From a bacterium (GTDB taxonomy: Bacteria; Electryoneota; Electryoneia; Electryoneales; Electryoneaceae): DNA of 59,619 bases. The notes under the pieces are model-generated. The model saw nothing but the letters and a program-made list of their open reading frames with translations, was not told the origin of the DNA and ran no database searches. A program made the translations under genes and the position numbers. Shown in pieces: positions 24,675 to 34,000 of the stretch; the stretch's first letter is position 1; the number at the start of each line of letters is the position of its first letter. The DNA is taken from NCBI GenBank assembly GCA_028278125.1, contig JANQEY010000290.1, positions 1 to 59,619 on the forward strand, read 5' to 3'.

Positions 24675-25664
24675 CTAATCAACAGCTTCAGAACTTACGT
24701 CTTCGGTCTTAATTTTATTTTCGTCTGCGATACTGTCAACGATTGGGAGATCAAGATCAGTAGCGATATCTTTCACCCGGCTGGTAATTGTTTCAACCGT
24801 TCTGTCAATCTGATGTTTATTCATGTTCATCTTGATCAATTTTGTCTCGACAACCCTACGGTTCCTGCTGGAGAAAGGATAAGTTTCCATCACCAAGCCG
24901 GAAATCATATCAGCCTTGTAGATTGCCTTTCCTAAAGGATTCTGTAGCCTGCCACTCTCCTGGTGATGAGTCCCAACAGCAATAAAATGTTCCTTGGGGA
25001 ATCGCCACATTCGAAGTAACCAGGCACCAATATCCGCATGTGTTAACCCGAATTCTTCTTTCTCAGCACGTAATGCATCAATCCCATTACGAATGCCATT
25101 TAATACTCTTCCCCAACGCTTTGGCAGGTAACGCCATAATACCAGTTTAGCAATATCATGAAGAAACCCGGTTACAAATGTGTCTTTGCTTCCCGGAATA
25201 TTCATATCACTGGCAATAATTGTTGTTCCAAGTCCACAAGCAATCGAATGAGACCAGAATCGTTCAAAGGGAAATTCCGGGATTTTCACATGTTTTACCT
25301 CATCATCAACTTCGTCGGCATCTTCTTCTCTGTCGATGTCTTCACCCTTACTCAGTTTATTAACAATACCTGAGGTGAGAGTCATCTGGCGAACAGCCTC
25401 AAAACCAAGTGTAACCACAGCCTCATTCAGGCTAGTGATTTTTTTCCTTCTAAACGTATAGTATGAGCTGTTTGCCATACGCAGAATACGTGTAGTCAAA
25501 CCCGGGTCAAGTTGAAGCGCTTCAGCCAGTTTCGAAGCATCAGAGTCTTCGTGTTCGGCGATTTCCCTGATACGTTCCAGTGCAGGTGAAAATCCTTCAG
25601 GTTGTGTTACACCTATCAAAGCCAACAGTGTTTCTCTTCGTCTCGTTTCAAATGACTTCGACAA
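24675..25664 (-). CDS. HDOD domain signalling protein
   Basis: The 329-residue product fits an HDOD domain (~20-230): DASKLAEALQLDPGLTTRILRMANSSYY, then TSLNEAVVTLGFEAVRQMTL, then a helical core with GLGTTIIASDMN and FVTGFLHDIAKL. HDOD proteins act as non-catalytic regulators in stress and signalling pathways. An acidic insertion (~115-130) interrupts the domain. The start is TTG at 25664 with GGAGG six bases upstream. No kinase or receiver is adjacent, so its partner is unknown. Confidence 0.85.
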   Translation of the reverse strand: MSKSFETRRRETLLALIGVTQPEGFSPALERIREIAEHEDSDASKLAEALQLDPGLTTRILRMANSSYYTFRRKKITSLNEAVVTLGFEAVRQMTLTSGIVNKLSKGEDIDREEDADEVDDEVKHVKIPEFPFERFWSHSIACGLGTTIIASDMNIPGSKDTFVTGFLHDIAKLVLWRYLPKRWGRVLNGIRNGIDALRAEKEEFGLTHADIGAWLLRMWRFPKEHFIAVGTHHQESGRLQNPLGKAIYKADMISGLVMETYPFSSRNRRVVETKLIKMNMNKHQIDRTVETITSRVKDIATDLDLPIVDSIADENKIKTEDVSSEAVD

Positions 25665-25981
25665 GCGGGACCTCCATTTAGGGTTAAATGGTTTTTGAAA
25701 AGGTGGTGAAATTTCTAATAAGATTGCAACTTGATTTTTCCAACGATTTAATTTAATTGGCAGGTTTCATCATGGGGAGACATATATTTGATTTATTCTC
25801 TTCTTACTCTCTTTGTAAACTGAGCTAAGCTTATGATTTATAATAATGCAGATTATTTAACTGAATTTTTTGGAGGGTATCTCTCGAGAGACTGGATTAA
25901 AATCCAGTGGTTCTCTGTCGGCTTGATTGAGTCATCTGTGGAGTCTATTTTCATTTTCAACGATAATCGCAGGAGGAGGGA
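25665..25981. other. Divergent region upstream of the HIT gene
   Basis: No gene is called here. A hairpin at 25887-25916 has an ACTGGATT / AATCCAGT stem with an outer GAGA / CTCT pair; its loop is similar to a leucine tRNA anticodon arm, but the rest of a tRNA is absent. The RBS of the HIT gene (AGGAGGAGGG) lies at the right end. Confidence 0.45.
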
Positions 25982-26335
25982 ATGGATTACGACGCTGGTA
26001 ATATATTCGCAAAAATCATCCGTAAAGAAATTCCGGCTGAGATAGTTTTTGAAAATGAACAAGTTGTGGCGTTTGAAGATATAAACCCAGTTGCGCCGAT
26101 ACATATTCTCGTGATACCAAAGGTTGAAATTCCTACGATCAACGAGTGTCAAGAAGAACATAAAGAGATTATCGGCGAGATGGTTTTAGTCGCAAAAAAA
26201 ATTGCCGAAGAAAAGGGATTCGCCGAGAACGGTTATCGCCTGGTGATCAACACTATGGATGACGGTGGCCAAGAGATTTATCATCTCCACCTGCACCTGT
26301 TGGGTGGACGTCGTCACAAATGGCCCCCGGGATGA
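25982..26335 (+). CDS. HIT family protein (HinT-like)
   Basis: HinT proteins hydrolyse nucleoside phosphoramidates. The 117-residue product has the typical start (NIFAKIIRKEIPAEIVFE), the nucleotide-binding stretch VAFEDINPVAPIHILVIPK, and the catalytic histidine triad HLHLHLLGGR near the C-terminus. Length is normal. The start ATG has AGGAGGAGGG upstream. It precedes the bS21 gene by about 95 bases but has its own leader; a shared transcript is possible. A second HIT protein of a different type is at 49208. Confidence 0.92.
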   Translation: MDYDAGNIFAKIIRKEIPAEIVFENEQVVAFEDINPVAPIHILVIPKVEIPTINECQEEHKEIIGEMVLVAKKIAEEKGFAENGYRLVINTMDDGGQEIYHLHLHLLGGRRHKWPPG

Positions 26336-26360
26336 TCCGGAGCAGATATAAAATAATATC

Positions 26361-26390
26361 TTGCATTCAGATATGTGATTAATCTATATT
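26361..26390 (+). promoter_or_regulatory. Candidate promoter of rpsU operon
   Basis: TTGCAT at 26361-26366 and TATATT at 26385-26390 are separated by 18 bases, about 40 bases before the bS21 start. The hexamers are near the sigma-70 consensus; the surrounding DNA is very AT-rich, so chance occurrence cannot be excluded. Confidence 0.35.
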
Positions 26391-26429
26391 CAAGTTTGAA
26401 TTCAATCAAAAATAACCGGAGGTTTTACA

Positions 26430-26639
26430 GTGCCTTATATTAAATTACGGGAAGGCGAACCGTTTGAGAAGGCGTTCAAAAGATTTACGAAAGCTTGTGA
26501 AAAAGCAGGGCTAATGGCAGAAATTCGTAAACACCAGCGTTATGAGAAACCATCTGAAGCTCGTAAACGTAAGTCCAATATCGCTCGCCGTAAAATGCGT
26601 AAACTCCAGGCGGCACTCGAGAGAAAAGGTCATCTCTAG
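26430..26639 (+). CDS. rpsU: 30S ribosomal protein bS21
   Basis: The 69-residue basic protein matches bS21 over its whole length: PYIKLREGEPFEKAFKRF at the start, a central EIRKHQRYEKPSE, and a Lys/Arg-rich C-terminal half. bS21 helps the small subunit engage mRNA. The start is GTG at 26430 with CCGGAGGT seven bases upstream. It is followed by the GatB/YqeY gene after 57 bases, a common neighbour. Confidence 0.95.
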   Translation: MPYIKLREGEPFEKAFKRFTKACEKAGLMAEIRKHQRYEKPSEARKRKSNIARRKMRKLQAALERKGHL

Positions 26640-26696
26640 ATCTGTCCTGTTTAACAATTCCCAGAAATCATATTTCAGTATGAACCGGGTTACCTA

Positions 26697-27143
26697 ATGA
26701 ATGTCGAGCAGCACATTTCCGATCTGATAAAAGCAGCCATGAAATCGGGTGATAAAGCCCGGCTGATGGCTTTAAGAGGTATCAAATCGGTGATTACAAA
26801 TGAAAGGACGCGCCATAGCGGTGACCTTCCTGAAGAAGATGCCATCAAGGTAATTGCTGCTCACCGTAAAAAAATGATCGGTGCACGTGAACAATACGAA
26901 GACGCCGGTCGTGATGAACTTACGAATCAAGCAACACTTGAAATATCTGTCTGCGAAGAACTGCTTCCTGAACAGTTAAGCGGCGAAAACCTTGAGCAGC
27001 TGGTGGTTGATACCATTGAGAAGGTCGGGGCGAAATCTCCTGCTGACCTGGGTAAAGTTATGGGACCATTGATGAAAGAACTGGCAGGAAAAGCGGACGG
27101 TAATGAAGTGCGAAAAATGGTCAGTGAAAAGCTAGGGGGATAG
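26697..27143 (+). CDS. GatB/YqeY domain protein
   Basis: The 148-residue product fits the YqeY family, the small stand-alone form of the tRNA-tail domain of GatB. Conserved segments are DKARLMALRGIKSVITNE, AIKVIAAHRKKMIGAREQYEDAGR and ICEELLPEQL-type residues (CEELLPEQLS). It probably binds tRNA, but its exact role is unsettled. It lies between bS21 and CvpA with a two-base gap to the latter, suggesting one transcript. Confidence 0.92.
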   Translation: MNVEQHISDLIKAAMKSGDKARLMALRGIKSVITNERTRHSGDLPEEDAIKVIAAHRKKMIGAREQYEDAGRDELTNQATLEISVCEELLPEQLSGENLEQLVVDTIEKVGAKSPADLGKVMGPLMKELAGKADGNEVRKMVSEKLGG

Positions 27144-27144
27144 T

Positions 27145-27924
27145 GTGACAATACTCGATTGGGTATTGGTTGCCTTCATCGGATTTTTCTTTGTCCGCGG
27201 ACTCTTCCGCGGTTTTTTACTCGAACTTACTGATATCGTGGCACTGATCGGTGGATACTTTGCCGCGAAACTTATTGCCCCCTACCTCGCTTATTTTATC
27301 ACGGATAACACATCACTTCAACGTGGAATAGCCGGGATAATCGCGGCGATTGTTATATTCCTGGCAGCAGCGATTTTAATCAGTTTGGTGGGTAAACTGC
27401 TACGGAAAATAGTCCGTTCAGCATCTCTCGGATGGTTAGACCGTTCTATTGGTGCACTCTTTGGTGGTTTAAAATCATTTTTCTTGATAGTTATCCTGTT
27501 TTTCCTGGTGGGTTTCCTGCCGTTATCAAAAAGACTGACACATACTATCCAGACCGGTTCGATCTCGGGTATTGCCTGGATAATTACTGATATTTTAAAT
27601 GAGAAACTAAAAACCAAACCCATCTCCCCCGTCCGTGTCTTTGCCTCCTATTTGAGGTCGTTAGGTTTGAATGATGAAGTTGTACACATAGTCACAGACA
27701 ACCCTGAACTGACCGAAAAAATCCTTGCCAAAGCCCCGGAAAAAGCCAACCTGCCGTTGGATAATATCATGCGTGGTGAACCTGCTGCGAAAATGCCTGG
27801 CAAAGTGGATATGCCTAAGGAAGTCAGTAGTGGAATCCAGGAAATGCTGGAGAACGCGGATCTATCCAACAATGAAAAGGCAGAAATCTTCTGGACAATA
27901 ATAGAAAGATCCTCATCAGATTAA
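27145..27924 (+). CDS. CvpA family membrane protein
   Basis: The first ~160 residues show the CvpA pattern: WVLVAFIGFFFVRGLFRGFLLE, then four membrane helices with a conserved LGWLDRSIGALFGG motif. CvpA proteins have been linked to colicin V production and envelope stress, but their biochemical role is unclear. The 259-residue length exceeds the usual ~165 because of a soluble C-terminal tail (~165-259) without a recognised domain. The start is GTG at 27145, two bases after the YqeY stop. Confidence 0.85.
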   Translation: MTILDWVLVAFIGFFFVRGLFRGFLLELTDIVALIGGYFAAKLIAPYLAYFITDNTSLQRGIAGIIAAIVIFLAAAILISLVGKLLRKIVRSASLGWLDRSIGALFGGLKSFFLIVILFFLVGFLPLSKRLTHTIQTGSISGIAWIITDILNEKLKTKPISPVRVFASYLRSLGLNDEVVHIVTDNPELTEKILAKAPEKANLPLDNIMRGEPAAKMPGKVDMPKEVSSGIQEMLENADLSNNEKAEIFWTIIERSSSD

Positions 27925-28055
27925 GCTGTCTTTACCCGGGATAAGTGATCGCGCCGCTGGCGGACAAGTCCAGAGCCACATTCTAATCCAATTCCAGAAA
28001 ATCTTACTTATAAAATGATAACACTGTGATTGTATAGTTTCGCTCGTCACGACAT

Positions 28056-28081
28056 AAAAAAACCCCCGTCGATTGGGGGTT
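28056..28081 (-). terminator. Rho-independent terminator downstream of the MerR gene
   Basis: Read on the minus strand, ACCCCC and GGGGGT pair around AATCGAC and run into seven T residues. The hairpin lies 26 bases past the MerR-family stop. Confidence 0.85.
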
Positions 28082-28106
28082 ACTACAGGCTGATTATCAA
28101 AAACGG

Positions 28107-28538
28107 TTACATTTTCTCATCGTCAGGATTCGAGAACATACTTGTAGCATTTGAAGATGGATTTAAACCTTCGCCAGGAACATCCTGACCCTCTCTAAAG
28201 AGTTTACGAAGTAACAAATCAGTGACAAGTTCCGCCAGTTGTTCCATCGGGGGATCCGAATCACCAACCTGATCCTCAGGTTTTTCCATCTTCTCTAACC
28301 GTCTTCGAGCCCCTTCAAGTGATAGTCCTTCTTCATAGATTAGACGTTTGAGAAATTCGATCTTATCGACCGCTTCCTGGTTAAACCGTCTTTGACCACC
28401 ACGGGTTCTAACTACATCTAAATAATCTCGGAATGCGTTTTCCCACTTGCGAATCGTTGGTGTACCTACTCCAGTAATTGCATTTACCTGGGAAATGGAA
28501 TAGAGCACATTTTCCGAGTCATTATTGGATGAAGGCAT
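28107..28538 (-). CDS. MerR-family transcriptional regulator
   Basis: The N-terminal ~75 residues form a MerR winged helix: LYSISQVNAITGVGTPTIRKWE, then RTRGGQRRFNQEAVDKIEFLKRL, then EEGLSLEGARRRLEK. The typical long coiled coil and effector domain are short here; the tail (~90-143) is acidic and probably disordered. Without the usual metal-binding cysteines, a metal sensor is unlikely. It is on the same strand as the PTS IIA gene but separated by 187 bases, so co-regulation is open. Confidence 0.85.
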   Translation of the reverse strand: MPSSNNDSENVLYSISQVNAITGVGTPTIRKWENAFRDYLDVVRTRGGQRRFNQEAVDKIEFLKRLIYEEGLSLEGARRRLEKMEKPEDQVGDSDPPMEQLAELVTDLLLRKLFREGQDVPGEGLNPSSNATSMFSNPDDEKM

Positions 28539-28725
28539 GGAGGATACCTTTCTCTCCCGGAGGATTTTCCCTCAACCTCCCGGTTAGCTTACAGCAATAG
28601 TCCCCTTGCATTAATGTCGGAAGCCGACACTTATTTTATCGGCTGATTTGGTGAAAATCTTTACTGCGAGGAACTGAAAAGTAGGGATTACTCTCGGACT
28701 CTCAATCTAAGATGATCATAAAGCC

Positions 28726-29181
28726 TTATAGTCCAAGAAGTTCGAGTACTTCGCCTGGAGTTTTTGCGTTTCTGAGGTCACTCGCAACTTCTTGTCGAGA
28801 CAATCGACGTACCAGGTGCGCTGTTATCTTCAGGTACTCGTCTATGCAATCAAGTGGAATGGCGGAAAAGAGTATCAGATCCGATGGATTACCGTCCGGA
28901 CTGGAAAAATCGACGGGCTTGGCAGGACGCGCAAATGCTAATACCATGCGGGATACAGCGCTAGTGCGTGCGTGAGGTAAGGCAATACCGGCGTTAATTC
29001 CGGTGGGCATCTCCTGCTCACGGGTAATCGCGTCTTCTGCTAGCCTTTCTGAATCAATTACCAGGTTTTCCCGGTTAATTTTATTGCTTATTTCCCTGAT
29101 CAACGTGAAGCAATCATCTGCTTCTATATCCAAAAAAACGGTTTCGGGACGAAGCGAATTCTTCAATAATTCCAAATCCAT
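28726..29181 (-). CDS. PTS IIA (PtsN-type) phosphocarrier domain protein
   Basis: The 151-residue product is a single EIIA of the fructose/mannitol/nitrogen type. The phospho-accepting H70 lies in NAGIALPHARTSAV. AITREQEMPTGI and the C-terminal LSRQEVASDLRNAKTPGEVLELL are conserved. In bacteria without sugar PTS genes, this protein often serves in regulation (PtsN-like, potassium or nitrogen signalling) rather than transport. No EIIB or EIIC gene is nearby. The S4-domain gene is upstream on the same strand. Confidence 0.88.
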   Translation of the reverse strand: MDLELLKNSLRPETVFLDIEADDCFTLIREISNKINRENLVIDSERLAEDAITREQEMPTGINAGIALPHARTSAVSRMVLAFARPAKPVDFSSPDGNPSDLILFSAIPLDCIDEYLKITAHLVRRLSRQEVASDLRNAKTPGEVLELLGL

Positions 29182-29291
29182 CTCTATATTCCTAGCTTCT
29201 ATGATTTACGATTTCCGGTCATAAGATAAAAACTTCTTACTTGGTTAATTTCCAGCAAAATCCCGATTTTTGGGAATTGAGCTCCAGGAGG

Positions 29292-29663
29292 CTATTTTCG
29301 CCCCCTTACTTTATCAAGTGTTCGGCGTTCCTTTTTTGTCGGACGCGCCCCTTCACGCCTTGCCCCACGCACCCTTGCGGCAAGTTCTATCAATTTCCGT
29401 TGATCGGTTACTTCGCCGGGAGTTTCGTCTCGCCAGATTTCACGCGCAGCCTCTTTTGACATATTTTTCCCGGGTAATTCAAGGATACGAATTTCACGGT
29501 ACAATCCTTTTTCCCGGATTTTAACCAGGTCACCAGCTTTTATCTCGGAAGATGACCGAAGAGCACTGCCGTTGCAGAGAATCCGTCCCTCCCTGCAAGC
29601 CGTGCTGGCTTTCGACCGGCTTTTAAATAACCGGGCACGGAATAAACATAAATCTGCACGCAA
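29292..29663 (-). CDS. S4 domain RNA-binding protein (Hsp15-like)
   Basis: The 123-residue protein has an S4 domain (RADLCLFRARLFKSRSKASTACREG ... GDLVKIR, ~1-55) and a basic C-terminal tail. Hsp15 rescues stalled 50S-tRNA complexes in E. coli; length and layout fit. The start is TTG at 29663, with GAAAG upstream. The tail (~85-123) is strongly basic. Another small S4 protein is possible. Confidence 0.85.
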   Translation of the reverse strand: MRADLCLFRARLFKSRSKASTACREGRILCNGSALRSSSEIKAGDLVKIREKGLYREIRILELPGKNMSKEAAREIWRDETPGEVTDQRKLIELAARVRGARREGARPTKKERRTLDKVRGRK

Positions 29664-29890
29664 TTTTTCTATCTTTCAGTATTATATATCGTGTCATTAC
29701 AACAATATACTGTGACTTTAGATCACTCCTGAAGAACGATATTCACGTTCCGGAGGGATTTTCAAGCTACGAATACAGAATTGATCTGGCAACTCAACTT
29801 TTAAATCGCCAAATTTGCATGGAGCTTGACATATAATAATGAGAAGAGTACCATATAATATTGCCTGAATTCAACAGTGTGGGGTGTCGC

Positions 29891-32800
29891 ATGATCATGA
29901 ATTCGACCGGTCTACTGTTTACGCGCCGGCACCATCGAGTAATACTACTATCCCTGTTATTTTTTATCATTCCACAATTACTCATTGGAGCTATTGTCGA
30001 GGAAACCGGATCGTTGCGTGGGTTTCTTGCCGGGTACTGCCCAACAGCTGCCTACGATAATTGGGTAAGCCATGTTTCTGAGGGGATAGCCTCCCCGGGT
30101 TATAATAACTATGGTCCTGAAGACCTTGATATCCAAACCGACGGATTCGGTGAATACCGAATTATACCCGATACACCGGCGGGTGACGCAATCCTTGAAG
30201 ATTGGAGAATAATATTCAACTCCTTTATCCGTGGACAACTCAATCTCACGGACATGAGGCTGGCTGATTCTTCAGATTCCTATTATTATGATGTCGTCCT
30301 CTTTCATGATCTCGAGTACAACAAGGATTATTACATCCTGCGTGAAAGACTGGATGAGACTTATGTCGATGATTCAGGTACACCGGATAACACTGACGAC
30401 GATGTTATCGGAAGCTTCAGGAATGGTTGGGGAGTTTTTGTTGTAAATCCGGAAGCTGCTTTACCAAATGTGATCATTCAGATGGTTCACCCGAACGATG
30501 ACTTCCTTGGTGTCCAGGCGTCAGTACAGCTGTTTTTCCAGATCGATTGTGGATTCCTGGCCATTAGTGGCGCCGGTCGTGAAGTGAAATGGACTGAGGA
30601 AGGGGACTACAGCAACAGTAAATCACTTTCAGATGTTTCACGAACAGGACGAGCTCCACTACAGGTATTCCAGGAAGTCCTTCGTGATTCCCTGGAATCA
30701 AACTATCCAAAAGGTCCGCTTTTTATTCAATATCACAGTTATGACCATACCCACGAAGACCCTAAGTCTATTGTCGTTTCCGCAGGACAGACTGAAACAT
30801 TTATCCATAAACCTTTCCGTGACAGGTCAGCGGAACATCACGATTTTATCCACCTGACACCGGAAATACCGGTCGAACAGAACATACTTGGTTTACATAA
30901 CGCGGTATCTATAGAAGATTATTACTGGGTTAATTATTCCCAGTTTGAACCGTTTTATTATCATTACAGTGAAGGTGACTCTATCCTACTTTCCGCCGCT
31001 GATTACCTGCGGTGTGACCCAAACAACCAGCAGGAAAATGCTCTTCATGATGATGAATATGTAAGCGGGGCAATGTTCGAAAACTTTCTCCATATTGAAA
31101 TAGATGAATACCCGGTTGCCCTGCAAGAGGGGGGAATCGCGTGGCTTGATCTTTTTGGTGATGAACGTCCTCCTACACACGTAACATTCGAACCAATGTT
31201 GAGATATTATGACTCGTTCCACCAGTCATTAGTCGACTATTTTGAAATCCTTAACAGTGAACGTGAAATAGATCCGCCAGAAACCGTGACCTCTGTCGAG
31301 GTTATATCTACCACTCATGATGGATTTACCCTTACCTGGGATACAATTTTTAACTCATACTTTGGAACATATGAGGTTGTTGCGGATACCATACCACTCA
31401 CAGATGAAAGCCCGGTAATCTGGGATTTCCATAATGATCCGAACTTGATGGACATGGAATTTGGCGGACAGACAGTTGTCACGGGATTGCAGGACGGTGC
31501 TACCTGGAATGTTGCTGTGCGTGGAGTTGACTACTATGGTCAGCGAGGTGAATTGTCTCCGGTTACCCAGGTTGATTTTGAGGACACTGAGTCGATAATT
31601 CTCTTCCCCAGGTTATTCAATGAATTCCCGAGTGAAGCGTGGCCAGCGTGGGTAGTCGTTGAAGTTGAAAATCCGGATGATCTTGATTCTCTCTGGATAG
31701 AATGGAATACAGACGGCGGTTACGAAGGAATCGACAGGTTGGAACCTCTTAAAGACAATACAGTCTGGGGTACCAGTTTAGGGTTGGGAATTGATTCAGT
31801 TGATGCAGGTAACCTTATATCATACAGTGTACATGCCAGTGACCTCAGCGCAATGGGAAACCAGGTTAGATACCCACCGGTAAACTGGTATCAATTTACC
31901 CTGAATGATGACGATCCATATCCTCACTTCTATGATTTCGAAGACGACGATGCTGATTTATATAATACAGGTGACTGGGAATGGGGTATCCCCACATCGG
32001 GACCTGATTCTGCCTATAGTGGTGAACGTTTATGGGCAACAAACCTCCATGGTGATTATTCACACCAGGCTTTCGGATATCTTCGCCTTGATGATATAAA
32101 TTTAGGTGGTTACGGACCAATGATGTTCACCTGGCGGCATTGGATAGATTACGAAGAAGATGTAAACATGATGGGTAGAGCCTACGACGGAGGACTTATA
32201 CGAGTCAGGCCGGAAGGTGATACTTATTACCAGGTAGCACCTGTTGGTGGATATCCTTACGTGATTATTTCAGGAACAAACCCGGTGGATGAATCTGAAG
32301 CATACAGCGGACAATCCGGGGGCTGGAAAACAGGTGCAGTAAACCTGCAGGAATGGGCAGGACTGGAGTTAAGCTGGGTCGGATTTGTCCATTCTTCCGA
32401 TGTTTCTGTTGCTGAAGACGGATGGTTTGTAGATGATATTGCGGTACTTCCAAGGGCAAACAGCTATCCACCGCAGCCTTTCGCATTGCTGTTTCCAGAT
32501 GATGATATAGATATCAACCCGGGAAACGAGATCCTGTTTACATGGTATTCATCGGAGGATCCAGATCCGTTTACTTTCCCGGAATATCATTTGATCATGG
32601 CGCTGGGTAATGATACGGTTACTGTATATACGGGAATGGATACAAGCACGGTATTACGAATTGACACACTTGCTTTAGCGACTGAAATCCCGGCATATAT
32701 TGACTGGTGGGTGGTTGCAGTAAGCCAGGACGATTATGTTGAAAGTTACAACAAATGGCGACTGGCTGTTCCTCCATTTAACAGCGTGAATGAAAATGAA

Positions 32801-33076
32801 GATGGCCTGCCAGTTAAGTTCGCGCTGGAAGCGGGTTATCCCAATCCGTTTAATCCTTCGGTAAATCTTCGCTTTGCAATCCCGTTAAGATCATTTACTG
32901 AGATAGAGATATTTAATGTCCTGGGACAAATGGTTGATGTCGTGGACCGAAGAGTTCGGGACATTGGTTACCATACAATCAACTGGAACGCCTCTAATTT
33001 TGCCAGTGGTGTTTATCTTGTGTCTATGAAAAGCGGGAATTTCCGGGCAACCAGGAAAGTTGTCCTGGTAAAGTAA
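29891..33076 (+). CDS. T9SS-exported multidomain protein, possible hydrolase
   Basis: The 1061-residue product starts with a signal peptide after a basic run (TRRHHRVILLSLLFFIIPQL). The N-terminal ~350 residues carry histidine- and acid-rich motifs: MVHPNDDF, SGAGREV and QYHSYDHTHE. They are reminiscent of metal-dependent amidohydrolase- or phosphoesterase-like proteins with HP..D and GxxR motifs, but I cannot assign a family. A fibronectin-like module (~460-565) and a MAM/immune-inhibitor-A-like region (YDFEDDDADLYNTGDWEWG, ~680-850) follow. The last ~80 residues are a T9SS type A domain (YPNPFNPSVNL ... VVLVK). ATG 29891 has GGGGTG upstream. The next gene starts 12 bases downstream. Confidence 0.7.
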   Translation: MIMNSTGLLFTRRHHRVILLSLLFFIIPQLLIGAIVEETGSLRGFLAGYCPTAAYDNWVSHVSEGIASPGYNNYGPEDLDIQTDGFGEYRIIPDTPAGDAILEDWRIIFNSFIRGQLNLTDMRLADSSDSYYYDVVLFHDLEYNKDYYILRERLDETYVDDSGTPDNTDDDVIGSFRNGWGVFVVNPEAALPNVIIQMVHPNDDFLGVQASVQLFFQIDCGFLAISGAGREVKWTEEGDYSNSKSLSDVSRTGRAPLQVFQEVLRDSLESNYPKGPLFIQYHSYDHTHEDPKSIVVSAGQTETFIHKPFRDRSAEHHDFIHLTPEIPVEQNILGLHNAVSIEDYYWVNYSQFEPFYYHYSEGDSILLSAADYLRCDPNNQQENALHDDEYVSGAMFENFLHIEIDEYPVALQEGGIAWLDLFGDERPPTHVTFEPMLRYYDSFHQSLVDYFEILNSEREIDPPETVTSVEVISTTHDGFTLTWDTIFNSYFGTYEVVADTIPLTDESPVIWDFHNDPNLMDMEFGGQTVVTGLQDGATWNVAVRGVDYYGQRGELSPVTQVDFEDTESIILFPRLFNEFPSEAWPAWVVVEVENPDDLDSLWIEWNTDGGYEGIDRLEPLKDNTVWGTSLGLGIDSVDAGNLISYSVHASDLSAMGNQVRYPPVNWYQFTLNDDDPYPHFYDFEDDDADLYNTGDWEWGIPTSGPDSAYSGERLWATNLHGDYSHQAFGYLRLDDINLGGYGPMMFTWRHWIDYEEDVNMMGRAYDGGLIRVRPEGDTYYQVAPVGGYPYVIISGTNPVDESEAYSGQSGGWKTGAVNLQEWAGLELSWVGFVHSSDVSVAEDGWFVDDIAVLPRANSYPPQPFALLFPDDDIDINPGNEILFTWYSSEDPDPFTFPEYHLIMALGNDTVTVYTGMDTSTVLRIDTLALATEIPAYIDWWVVAVSQDDYVESYNKWRLAVPPFNSVNENEDGLPVKFALEAGYPNPFNPSVNLRFAIPLRSFTEIEIFNVLGQMVDVVDRRVRDIGYHTINWNASNFASGVYLVSMKSGNFRATRKVVLVK

Positions 33077-33088
33077 CGGGGTATAATC

Positions 33089-34000
33089 ATGAATTTTTAT
33101 AAAAACTACAGACGGTTGACAGTTCGATCCAATGGAATATTATTACTCGTTTTTATTCTTGTGATTGCTGCAACCCCGGTACTGCCACAGGGGATGTTTG
33201 GTGATCCATCAAATTTGGTCGGTGTCTGGAAGATGAATCTTCAACCTGGTGCTCACCTGGTTTCATTTCCTGTTCTTCCCACAAACGCCACAATTAATGA
33301 AGTTCTCGGTGATCAACTTCCCGGTGGAACCGATTGGGAATCATCGACGAGAATTATAACCTATGGGATCAATGCCGTACGTGCGTCATACTACGATTCC
33401 AATCTTGATCAATGGATTGGAACTTTGAACGATCTCGAGCAGGAAAAGGGTTACTGGTTGATTATACCAGACAATGCGGCTCCTGTAACTTTATTACTAA
33501 CAGGTGCTGCAATGGAAGCTGAAGAGATAAATATGGGAACCTTGAGTCCGGGGGTTAACCTGGTGGGTACAGGTTTCCCTTTCCCCACATCCCTGGCTGC
33601 ATCAGGACTTGTGGAATCAGGATTAACGGGAGGAATGTACAGCGCAACATCCGATCATATTTACACCTGGTATGCGGGGCATTTTTACCCGGCATGGTAC
33701 CACCAGGACAATGGCTGGCAGGGATCATCATTCAGCTTCGAACCCGGTAAGGGATACATAGTTGTTGTTACCCCTGGCCACCAGGCTTTTAACTGGTATC
33801 AACCTCGTCCTCAATATTCACCGGGAGAAGAAGAATTATTCCAGCCGTTATCACCAGGTAATTTTCATACAAACACACTTCCTATAACAGGATTCGACAG
33901 ACCTCCCTGGGGAGATGGAGATCCACCTCTGCAAAAACCGGTAAAAAGAATCAGCACTCCCACCAAGACGGTTAATAAAACTGGGAGGACAGGAAGATGA
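33089..34000 (+). CDS. Exported protein with two tandem ~100-residue modules
   Basis: The 303-residue product has a signal peptide (ending TPVLPQ at ~34). Two related modules follow. The first reads LQPGAHLVSFPVLPTNATINEVLG ... EKGYWLIIPD; the second reads LSPGVNLVGTGFPFP ... EPGKGYIVVVTPG. Similar modules occur in the 52437 gene and in secreted proteins of this group. The C-terminus is basic with no T9SS domain, so it may stay in the periplasm or form a complex with the two neighbouring T9SS proteins. It overlaps the next gene by four bases (ATGA). Confidence 0.65.
   Translation: MNFYKNYRRLTVRSNGILLLVFILVIAATPVLPQGMFGDPSNLVGVWKMNLQPGAHLVSFPVLPTNATINEVLGDQLPGGTDWESSTRIITYGINAVRASYYDSNLDQWIGTLNDLEQEKGYWLIIPDNAAPVTLLLTGAAMEAEEINMGTLSPGVNLVGTGFPFPTSLAASGLVESGLTGGMYSATSDHIYTWYAGHFYPAWYHQDNGWQGSSFSFEPGKGYIVVVTPGHQAFNWYQPRPQYSPGEEELFQPLSPGNFHTNTLPITGFDRPPWGDGDPPLQKPVKRISTPTKTVNKTGRTGR

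Noticed and set aside
25833..26045. 70-codon open frame overlapping the HIT gene start
   Set aside because: Overlaps the HIT coding region in another frame and has no ribosome site.
29241..29524. Plus-strand frames opposite the S4 gene
   Set aside because: The S4 family motif on the minus strand explains the open frame.
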